A stretch of DNA of 64,000 bases from Cristatella mucedo (lineage: Eukaryota; Bryozoa; Phylactolaemata; Cristatellidae): the NCBI GenBank assembly GCA_009760855.2, contig WPIO01000011.1, forward strand, positions 4,638,501 to 4,702,500, read 5' to 3'. The notes under the pieces are model-generated. The model saw only the letters and a list, made by a program, of their open reading frames with translations, was not told the DNA's origin and ran no database searches. This document shows positions 28,423 through 33,084 of this stretch, in pieces. Made by a program: the position numbers and the translations under genes. Position 1 is the first letter of the stretch; every line of letters begins with the position of its first letter.

Positions 28423-28459
<37 letters not shown>

Positions 28460-30890
28460 GGAAGAAAGGGAGAGAAAAGAGGGTGGGGCGGAACAACCGG
28501 CGATGGGTCGAGCAGTGTGAAAGGGCGGGACAGAAGGAGGTGGAATGAAATCAACTCATTCGCTTGTCTCGTTTCGAAGCCATTTATTCTGCAGCAGATA
28601 TAAAGCTCAATTGCACAGCACATCTTCCATTAGTATGCCTTGGCTTTGGCATGCGAGCTATTGGTTGGTAGGGTAAGGCGAGGCATGTTTTTTTGTCCAG
28701 TCACCCCCCACAGCGGTCCTCCCCAAAGGCGCTAGCTGACGTCGTGTAATAGCTAACACCGCAGCCGCGCCCGCACGGCCCTCAAGGTGACCGCGCCGAG
28801 TGGTTGCGAGACGTGATCGATGCCGCGCACCGCACGTGCTCGGTTGTCCTGCTTTGGCTCAGGCACTCCGTCGTAGATTAGCGATACTTCGCGTCTGCAG
28901 AGCTGTTTGTTTTGTCTGACCTTAAGGCGGGCGTTGCTTTTTGCCCTGTCTGACCCTTTGCAGCTAGCGCGCGCTAGCGGCAAATTCCCCTCGCAGTACC
29001 TGCCGCCAACGGCAACGCCAACTTCCTCTTTTGTAGGGTGGAGCGCGTGGCAACGCTAGCCGCCGCAGTTCCTGCGCCAACGGTAGCGCTAACCTCCCCT
29101 TTTCTCGTAGGTGAAGCTCATGGCAACGCTAGTCGCCGTACCGCTGTCGTAGCGTACAAATGCGCGATGGATATTTATTAAGAGGCTCGGCCCTCGCCAC
29201 TCTGCCGCGGTTTGTCGGTCCGCGTCGCAGGCGCCGCAGGGCAGGTCGGTCCGCCTCGATCGGCGGTTGGCTGAGAAGGACCGGCGTGAGGACGCGGCGG
29301 CAGCGCAGGCCGCGCTTCTGCTTCAGCTGATGGCAGTGCCTGCACGTGACGCAGGCGCGTGGGTCGTGTGCGCACGTGCGTGCGTGCGCGTCTGCTGCGT
29401 TTGCGGTGGGTGCGTGCGTGTGAGCGCGCGGGCGTGAGTGAGCGCGTGCCTGCGCGTCGTGGCGCCGGTGGCGGCGCCGCAGGAATACGGCGACTTCTCG
29501 ACGTCGCGGGACCGCGGCAAGCAGGCTAAGGGTGCAGGGTACGCGAGCGGCCGGCACCGGCGGTAGGTCGCGAGGGGTAGGACGACTGCGCGGAGCGCCG
29601 ATCGCAGAAGAGCTCGAAGGCGGCGGCTGCCTGCGCGCGCAACCAGCGATACGACGCCGCGGCAGCGGCCTTGTCGCTGGCGCCGCGCGGCGGTTATAGG
29701 CCTTCGCTGCCGAATTTCGTCGATTTCGTTTTATCTCGCGCGCTAAATTGTCCAGCAGCTTTCGTGTCGTCCACGTCATTTGTGACAGCTGCGCGGCGGG
29801 CGGTACGGTATACTACCGCGGCGGGCGGTACCAAATGCCAACAATTTAGCGTAGGTGGCGGAGCGTTCGCGGTTTTACTAGAGGAGGAGGGCGCGTCGGC
29901 TAAGGTCGCAGCGGCGAGAAGTTCTCGCCGCTGCGCGTGCACGCGAGCCGCTCGCACCTGCTGCAGTAGGCGACTTCGCCCTGGCTGATTGCGAACTTGT
30001 GCAGGATGCACATGCCGTCGAACCAGTGCTCGTAGCTGTGACTGCCAAACTCGAACTTGCCCGGCCCGGCGCGGACGACACTTCCATTCAGCCACACCGG
30101 AAGCGATCCTAAAACGGCAGAGAAAAATTCGGTATGGGGCTAGCGGAAGCCCGCTTACGATGGGCGCCGGAAAGCTAGCGCAAAAACCCCACGCCGCGGG
30201 CGCCCGCGCGACCAGCGAGCAAGCGGGTGAGCGAGCCCTCGGCAGGCAGACAAAAGAGAGAGGGGGAGAGAGAGAGAGAGAGGGGGAGAGAGAGGGAGAG
30301 AGGGAGGAGGTGCAGAGGTCGGATGAGAGGAAAAAGAGGAGAGAGAAGAATGGGAGAGGAAACAGAGCGGAGAGCAATCGGCGGTCGGCACCTCGCCGCC
30401 ATATTGCCGAAGGCGTCGTTCATTCGTCGCTCGCCCGAGCAGCTCGGCGAAGCCGCCGCTCTATACCGGCCCCCAAGCCAACCGCGCCGCCGCGTCGAGC
30501 AGCGGCGCCGCCGAGCTGCTCGGGCGAGTTCGGGAGCGCGTGCGGGTCGGTGCGTGCGCTCGCTCCCTTCGATCGGTGCGGTGCATGCGAGCCGTTAATC
30601 GACCCGCGAACGAAGGGGCGGCGGTTGCGAATCGCATTGGGCGAATTTTATTCACTCGCCCAATGCGAAGCGCATCTCTTAGAATTGCTCGCTTTCCGCG
30701 CGTGGCGCTAGCTAGGCTGAGGCTTCGCCGGGGGGGGGGGGAGAGGGCGCTTCGCGGGGGGGGGGGGGGGGGGTGGAGGGCCTCGCAGGTGCTGGCGCTC
30801 ACCTATCGTCTCTGCGGGCACTGGCGTTGACACCTCGTCGACAGTCTCAAAAAGTCTCGCAAAGTCCGCAGGGTTCAAGTCGTCGCTCAT
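3810..30890 (-). CDS. Carotenoid oxygenase (RPE65/BCO1/BCO2/NinaB family), 11 exons
   Basis: Coding exons, in transcript order: 30803-30890, 29958-30108, 16682-16789, 16315-16456, 16017-16161, 14786-14997, 10251-10404, 8543-8655, 6863-6941, 5010-5119 and 3810-4100. They sum to 1,590 coding bases plus stop, so 530 residues, which is the usual size of this family. Phases agree at every junction. Family landmarks appear in the correct order: WLNGSVVRAGPG, HWFDGM, EFGT, DNTNVNV, TTAHPH, YFHSFGMT, WHAINAFE, RFVLPL, VPERL, PTINYRHYNG, PSEAIFV and EDDG. The family is a cytosolic or membrane-associated seven-bladed propeller with an Fe(II) held by four His; it cleaves or isomerises carotenoids or retinoids. 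Likely ligands are H175, H238 and H309; the fourth is probably H509 in a diverged C-terminus. Whether it acts as a 15,15' or 9',10' cleaver, or as an isomerase, cannot be read from the sequence. Confidence 0.87.
5010..5119 (-). CDS. Carotenoid oxygenase exon 10
   Basis: A CACTTGTAG acceptor leads into QDRIDMPTINYRHYNG and KYRYFYGTG, one of the most conserved stretches of the family. The donor is AGC|GTAAGT. Asp403 stands where the second-shell Glu equivalent to RPE65 E417 is expected (I-D-M-P against F-E-F-P). Confidence 0.89.
5840..6005 (+). mobile_element. tRNA-derived SINE with triplicated A-box segment
   Basis: TCTTAGCTCAGGAGATAAGG resembles a tRNA A box and GGGTTCAAATATTGC a B box, about 50-90 bases apart. 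The body (TGCTCACTGCAAGCGACGGC then GATAGCCACTAATGCTCTTC) matches the other SINE copies here. The 21-base A-box segment occurs three times in tandem, starting at 5858, 5879 and 5900. Lies in oxygenase intron 9. Confidence 0.75.
6683..6772 (-). mobile_element. LINE family A 3' tail fragment
   Basis: Read on the minus strand: GCAGCATATGTAAAGTGCTT, then TTCTCTGAGGGC and a (TTA)n tail. This is the family A 3' UTR end, only about 90 bases long, in intron 9. Confidence 0.65.
6863..6941 (-). CDS. Carotenoid oxygenase exon 9
   Basis: The acceptor is CTTGCTTGCAG and the donor G|GTATGT. The 26 residues end in EVHVVPERLLPD, like the family segment just before the D/E-x-P-x-I-N-Y motif. The residues between the RFVLPL strand and this block are about ten fewer than usual. 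A further short phase-0 exon may therefore be missing between 6.95 and 8.54 kb. Confidence 0.75.
6978..7046 (+). repeat. Short tandem repeat, unit about 10 bp (GAGGCTACCC-like)
   Basis: Five to six imperfect copies of GAGGCTACCC / AGGCTACACC in tandem, just upstream (on the minus strand) of oxygenase exon 9's acceptor. Confidence 0.7.
7474..7755 (-). mobile_element. LINE family B 3' end fragment
   Basis: Minus-strand sequence runs GGCTGTGAGTGC-like, then AGTGCACTATACAAAACTC, AACACCCTCATGG and GGAGTTACAGACGGAGATAC with an ACATT-type tail. This matches the 3' ends at 22.2, 38.5 and 39.6 kb. Truncated, non-coding, inside intron 8. Confidence 0.8.
7955..8155. repeat. Compound microsatellite (AT)n / (CA)n
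   Basis: Long AT dinucleotide runs followed by ACATAC, CACACA and again AT/GT runs, in intron 8. Confidence 0.9.
8543..8655 (-). CDS. Carotenoid oxygenase exon 8
   Basis: A GGTTTAG acceptor gives LFAFPLNDIKTGYF and then YPGRFVLPLRPQ, matching the family's R-R-Y-V-L-P-L strand. The acceptor is chosen by phase: the better-looking CTGCAG 32 bases upstream hits a stop at once. It ends in phase 0 at CAG|GTAAAC. Confidence 0.8.
9058..9150 (+). mobile_element. LINE family A 3' tail fragment
   Basis: GCAAATGTAAAGCGCCTAGA then GATTGAGTTCTCTGAGGACG and a (TTA)n tail at 9124-9149. Only the end of the element is present, in intron 7. Confidence 0.75.
9727..9880. repeat. Compound microsatellite (CT)n then (CA)n with CG interruptions
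   Basis: CT run, then CACACA interrupted by CGCACG blocks. The open frames across it (TCSLSLSLS / HTHTH type) are low complexity only. Confidence 0.9.
10251..10404 (-). CDS. Carotenoid oxygenase exon 7 (third iron ligand)
   Basis: A TTTGTAG acceptor is followed by GYFHIFRKQTGEKLD, then FFWHAINAFETDDGIVFDAC and KDFDRK. This is the family's H-x-x-N-A-x-E block and carries the third ligand (H309). The frame is easily missed because another minus frame over the same bases is longer. It ends in phase 1 at AAAG|GTATTT. Confidence 0.89.
11590..13640 (-). mobile_element. L2-type LINE, diverged family D, endonuclease linker to 3' end
   Basis: Minus-strand pieces in element order: DLVDRFSKFFKSKIERIKSS (near 13.4 kb, pre-RT linker), VETALLRVYNTLL (12.9 kb, RT), LVRLDLAAAFDTIGHLILLE (12.7 kb, RT motif A with the catalytic Asp) and GKPNVTRTLEDITL (12.2 kb). 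It is clearly related to family A but much more diverged and full of stops. It fills most of oxygenase intron 6, in the same orientation as the gene. Confidence 0.75.
13793..13920. repeat. Microsatellite (CA)n then (AT)n
   Basis: About 90 bases of CA repeats with one CG interruption, then AT and GATA units. Confidence 0.9.
14786..14997 (-). CDS. Carotenoid oxygenase exon 6 (second iron ligand)
   Basis: After a TATTGCAG acceptor the frame reads RIVASLPSRRSLGLSYFHSF, then GMTKNYIIFYEGP and ends SYCNREK at an AAG|GTGAGG donor. S-Y-x-H-S-F-G-M-T-x-N-Y is the second His block (H238) of the family. The open frame extends both ways past the splice sites; those extensions have no family match. Confidence 0.89.
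16017..16161 (-). CDS. Carotenoid oxygenase exon 5 (first iron ligand)
   Basis: A pyrimidine-rich acceptor (CTCTTTTTTTATGCAG) leads into TTAHPHRDHDGSVYNIGS and AYHVFKVPPALPDDK. The TAHPH motif holds the first Fe ligand (H175). The exon ends in phase 1 at an AAAG|GTTGAG donor, and exon 6 starts with the two matching bases. Confidence 0.88.
16315..16456 (-). CDS. Carotenoid oxygenase exon 4 (3' end uncertain)
   Basis: The CTTCTAG|G acceptor is followed by FGAMFHSAEETDNTNVNVLP, the family's T-D-N-x-x-V-N-V block. Only a phase-0 exit is compatible with exon 5. The best fit is a GC-AG intron (ACG|GCAAGT). A GT donor at 16278 would also keep phase and add 12 residues. Asp146 sits where most members have the second-shell Glu equivalent to RPE65 E148. 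Confidence 0.77.
16682..16789 (-). CDS. Carotenoid oxygenase exon 3
   Basis: The acceptor is ACTGTTGCAG|G and the donor AG|GTATGT. It encodes YLRSNTFEINS and then NKIVHPEFGTVPPSDPYEG, matching the family's F-L-R-S-D-x-Y and E-F-G-T block. The PDPCK motif typical of vertebrate members, just after EFGT, reads SDPYE here. At 108 bases it fills the phase gap between exons 2 and 4. Confidence 0.87.
17155..17285 (+). mobile_element. tRNA-derived SINE, degenerate
   Basis: GGCCTAGGGGTCAGGTGCCC (A-box-like), CACGACCCAG, then CTTCGATTCCTGC (B-box-like), followed by the body CAGGCAATTCTTTACTGACC. The order matches the other SINE copies. In intron 2. Confidence 0.55.
17575..17945 (+). mobile_element. 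LINE family B 3' end fragment
   Basis: It starts near GACCGTGGAGCTTGCTTCCA and runs through the shared 3' region (CTTTCTCTTTGTTCAGTGAG, CCGAAAGCCGCTT) to GATGCATTACAGTAAC. Degenerate, in oxygenase intron 2. Confidence 0.75.
18005..18873 (+). mobile_element. LINE family A, post-RT domain and 3' UTR
   Basis: A 153-codon open stretch (18143-18604) encodes the post-RT region (DFCNSLLTGLPACAIRRLQL, then ERRSCHITPLLADLHWLPVK and FSSYAPKAWNSLP). The 3' UTR follows with TGTAAAGCGCCTAGAGAGAG and a (TTA)n tail. It is very close to the copy at 43.7-44.7 kb, so the family was recently mobile. Confidence 0.88.
18874..18995 (+). repeat. 12-bp minisatellite AAAGGATCATCT
   Basis: About ten imperfect tandem copies of a 12-base unit directly follow the (TTA)n tail of the LINE at 18.0-18.87 kb, with no spacer. 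Confidence 0.85.
19160..19318 (-). mobile_element. Chimeric SINE: tRNA head joined to LINE family A 3' tail
   Basis: Minus strand: GGCCCACGGATAAGATGCTC (A-box-like), then GGTCGTGGGCTCGAACCCTG (B box), directly joined to TATGTAGAGCACCTAGATAG and AGATTTAGTCTATAAGAGTG, a family A LINE 3' end. It ends in a TTATTA-like tail. It is nested in the LINE copy at 19.0-20.0 kb. Confidence 0.65.
19698..19783. repeat. Two (AT)n runs
   Basis: Runs at about 19698-19721 and 19746-19783, separated by about 25 bases, inside a dead LINE copy. Confidence 0.85.
20630..21395 (+). mobile_element. LINE family A, post-RT and 3' UTR, degenerate
   Basis: Starts near GTATTTGCGACATCCCGTCT and shows CAAGCAATGCATCGAGTTCA and GCTCCAGCCTACTTATCAG. 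The 3' UTR carries GAGGAGATTAAGTTCTCCGA and a T-rich ATT tail. An extra local duplication (TTGGTGGACATTTTTTT) lies near 20.77 kb. Confidence 0.75.
21400..22210. other. Unrecognised intronic stretch
   Basis: Part of oxygenase intron 2 between two LINE copies. No exon with family similarity and no repeat family recognised. Confidence 0.4.
22215..23195 (-). mobile_element. LINE family B, post-RT ORF2 region with longest intact frame
   Basis: A 296-codon minus-strand frame (22279-23169) starts FLKLNDDKTELLLIG, the segment just after the RT active site in L2 elements, then HIRSLSKIRSCLPQWLVKNL and SFSSAGPRQWNSLPQFLRN. The 3' end is at 22215-22280. 5'-truncated, but this region has no stop, so the copy is young. 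It lies in oxygenase intron 2 in sense orientation. Confidence 0.88.
23520..24830 (+). mobile_element. LINE family B, degenerate RT to post-RT
   Basis: RT remnants read TVDRNNLPDLL, DLAWFETCW and FGVTLSGCIHGPLSF (the G-V-P-Q-G-S-x-L-G-P-L block, with Q lost). CAGATTAGGGACTTAGGGAG near 24.36 kb and GGTCCCAGACTGTGGAACTC near 24.78 kb match the post-RT region of other B copies. Several frames and stops; dead. Confidence 0.65.
25838..25975 (+). repeat. 15-bp minisatellite, unit TTGAGGCTACTCGCT
   Basis: About eight near-perfect tandem units; the first is truncated. Because 15 is a multiple of 3, both strands stay open (LRLLA / KASSL repeats), but no coding role is likely. Within oxygenase intron 2. 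Confidence 0.92.
26000..26785. other. Unrecognised intronic stretch
   Basis: Oxygenase intron 2 sequence. A purine-rich patch lies at 26590-26720. I see no exon or known repeat here. Confidence 0.4.
26790..27010 (-). mobile_element. LINE family D 3' fragment
   Basis: GGAGCAGGTGGCGCTAGAAC, TGATGCAAGCGATTAAAGCG and GAACCAATGCTTGATTGGGG parallel the sequence at 11.77-11.93 kb inside the family D LINE, in the same order. An ATT run follows at 27069-27115. Confidence 0.55.
27735..28115 (+). mobile_element. LINE family B 3' end fragment
   Basis: Shows CTCCGCTTAAAGACCGTTGG, GGTCCTAGACTGTGGAACTC, the GCGAGACGAAGTCTG-type block and GAGATACATTGCATTACATT at the end. The frame is broken by the TAATTCTTACG variant. 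Same orientation as the copies at 38-39.7 kb. Confidence 0.82.
28143..28460. repeat. Polypurine (GA)n microsatellites
   Basis: Main run at about 28190-28275, with a second at 28420-28455, in purine-rich sequence. Confidence 0.9.
29741..29851. repeat. Inverted repeat with 11-bp perfect arms plus internal direct repeat
   Basis: Arms CGCTAAATTGT (29741-29751) and ACAATTTAGCG (29841-29851). Between them GCGGCGGGCGGTA occurs twice. Located in oxygenase intron 2, just past exon 2. Could be a small foldback element or chance in GC-rich DNA. Confidence 0.55.
29958..30108 (-). CDS. Carotenoid oxygenase exon 2
   Basis: A TTTTAG acceptor precedes SLPVWLNGSVVRAGPG, then HWFDGMCILHKF and EVAYCSR. This is the conserved N-terminal blade, with the family's W-L-x-G-S-x-x-R-x-G-P-G and H-x-F-D-G motifs. 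The exon ends with AG at an AG|GTGCGA donor (phase 2). The longer open frame past this point is intron read-through. Confidence 0.87.
30258..30312. repeat. (GA)n-rich purine tract in intron 1
   Basis: GAGAGAG/GGGAGA mix inside the 694-base intron 1 of the oxygenase gene. Confidence 0.85.
30430..30528. repeat. Inverted repeat with 20-bp perfect arms
   Basis: CTCGCCCGAGCAGCTCGGCG (30430-30449) and its exact reverse complement (30509-30528) flank a 59-base loop. Pairing continues imperfectly inward to arms of about 32 bases. It lies in intron 1, so a nascent transcript could fold into a strong hairpin. Confidence 0.8.
30633..30667. repeat. Inverted repeat with 12-bp perfect arms
   Basis: CGCATTGGGCGA and TCGCCCAATGCG flank an 11-base AT-rich loop. 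Each arm contains an ATTGG/CCAAT core (NF-Y type). It lies in intron 1, about 140 bases downstream of the exon 1 donor. Confidence 0.75.
30731..30773. repeat. Two long G runs (plus strand)
   Basis: A run of about 12 G and a run of about 19 G separated by about 18 bases, in intron 1 some 30 bases past the exon 1 donor. On the transcript strand these are C runs. Long homopolymers are prone to assembly length errors. Confidence 0.85.
30803..30890 (-). CDS. Carotenoid oxygenase exon 1 (start codon)
   Basis: The ATG is in good context (A at -3), with an in-frame TAA 15 bases upstream, so this start is well supported. It encodes 29 residues beginning MSDDLNPADFARLFETVDE, like the LFETVEE start of RPE65. 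It ends in phase 1 at a G|GTGAGC donor. The leftover G joins exon 2 to make the Gly of IGSLPVWLNGS. Confidence 0.85.
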
Positions 30891-31581
30891 TTTGCTCCGT
30901 AGTTAGGGCGGCGCGAGATCGCGTCCCTTTCCGCAATGCCTCAATTTCGCGCCAATCGGCGAATATCTAGTCAGTCGCCCGATAACGACGCTATCTCAAC
31001 GTCGCCGTGGACAGACGGCGCAGGTGCTCCCGCAATTTCCGGCCGCACAGCGTACTGTGAATTGTGTGCGTTGTGTCGCGTTGGGCGGCTGGTGACCCGC
31101 ACAGCGGCGGTAGGCGTGCATGCTCCGCCAGGCACCGCTTTACGACCCGGCGCGGAAGGTCAGCGGGCGTGGCTTTCACGAATCAACGCCTAGCCCGAGC
31201 GTTCCGCAGCGGCCGCTGACTTTCTCCCCTGGTTCCGCGCTGCTCGGAAGACAAGATTACCGCCTATCGGCGGTGCGCAGCTACCTGCGTCCTGCGTTTC
31301 GAGATAGCATTCGGCGGCGGGCGCGAAGCCGCAGCGTCCAGTCCGAGGCCGCCGCCATTAGGCGCGGCGGAGGCGATTCTTTCGCGGCCGAGAGAGGCGG
31401 TAGCGCAAGAGCGCGCCGGATGCTGCGCGGCTAGGGCGTTGGCAGTATATATGCTGCGTAGGCCGGCGCTCGTGCGAGCAGTTGGGCGTTAGCGCCGTTG
31501 AATGCCGCCGCCGCGCCGGGCGAAATCATTTGGCTCGCTGTCGTCAGTGAAGCGTGCACATACGAACCGACCGGCACTGAA

Positions 31582-31682
<101 letters not shown>

Positions 31683-32249
31683 TGAGGCGGCATGCTAAAT
31701 CGGCCAGACTGCGGCGACTGATAGCAGTAATTATTCTCGGCTCCTGAACTGTTAACGGCTAGGAACCGATCGCGCGATAATCTATGGCCAAGGCCGAAGC
31801 CGTGCAACGGGTGGCGCGACTTGTGCTTCCGAAGTCCAGACCGGAAGGCGTCTGAGCCGATTTGAGCTCTGGCGCCAACGGAGCCGTTCTTGTACGCGCG
31901 GCCGTTGGCGCGAACGCGCGTAGCCCTCCGCCGCTGTCGAATACACCTCTAAATTAAGGATCTTGACTTATCTCGCCAAGGTATTAGCACTCGTTGCTGC
32001 GATCCGCATTACATCCGCAAAGTCGCTCGCCGCGCTACGAGGCTCGGGCGTTAACTGCGCTCGTCGCGCGCTGGCCGAGTAACGAGCTGCGAGCTGCGAT
32101 TTGCGAGCTGCACCGATGCGAGCGCTGTATTAGCGGCTCTTCTGTTCGGTTCGGTCGCGCGTGGAAGCCGCACGCCCTATTTGCAGCGACGCGACCAGCT
32201 TGAAAAGTCTGCAATGAACTTGAGATGCTGGTTTCAATTTCCAGTTTAA

Positions 32250-32420
32250 ATACATATATACAAGTTGATCCAACCGCCTCTTTTTAATTGCGACAGAACA
32301 GCCTTTACGGCCATCACCACCGCTTGCAGCGGCGAAACAGGATTGACCACCTCAGGATTTGAACCCACGACCTCGGTCAGCAACCACCTTACGTAATATG
32401 ACATTGCGGCTCCCCGAAAT
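32250..32420 (-). mobile_element. tRNA-derived SINE
   Basis: Minus strand: GGTCGTGGGTTCAAATCCTG carries the B box, with the A-box region at GTCATATTACGTAAGGTGG. The body GCCGCTGCAAGCGGTGGTGA then GGCCGTAAAGGC matches the copy at 34.9 kb. It ends near TACAAGTTGATCC. Confidence 0.65.
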
Positions 32421-33084
32421 AAAATAGCGCCGCTGTGAGTTTACTACCAAGTATCAGCGAGTGGAGAGCACCGAGCTTCGATCCTTGTTGACTGCACGGG
32501 TAGTGCTGTACGGCGTCGTAGCGCACTGAGTGGTAAAGTTGCGAGTACCAACTGGCGCGGAGCTCGGAGTCTGAGGCGGCTACCGCCTGCTTACAGCTTG
32601 CTTACGGGACACTAGATAACTCTTCAATTAAGGACCGGAAAGTAGTGTTGTTCGCATCTCGTCAAATCTACTCATTGTTATCGTATTCTTGGTAAATGGA
32701 GCTTAAAAGTACTACGTACATTTTGGCAAACGATCGAAATTCACCCGAAGGGCCGAGGTAAACGCATTTAACGTTTCTATTGTTGTAGTGCCATTCACCA
32801 CCTATTGACTATGTGTTTGATGTGGGATGTTTTTATTAGCTATTTGCAAAGAGACTACATTATCAAGAATTTATGCACATGGCCTTTTTCGTATAATTAT
32901 TATCCGCTAGGTGGCGTACTTGTTATTTCCGCGTTAATTTTTAGCAAATTAAAAAGGTGCAATTGTGCAGTAAACGGTTGAAATTATTCACCAGTAGTAT
33001 TTACGTATAGACGTGTCATACCAAATCCGTAGGAGATTACCTAGTGAAACTAAGGATCCAGAAAGTGGTTAATGCCGTCATGAG

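Noticed and set aside
29129-29779. 216-codon minus-strand frame
   Set aside because: GC-rich, Arg/Ala/Pro-heavy composition and no motif; it lies in oxygenase intron 2, so most likely a chance frame of the CpG island.
29694-30377. 227-codon minus-strand frame overlapping oxygenase exon 2
   Set aside because: It reads exon 2 in the wrong frame; the frame with WLNGSVVRAGPG and HWFDG is the real one.
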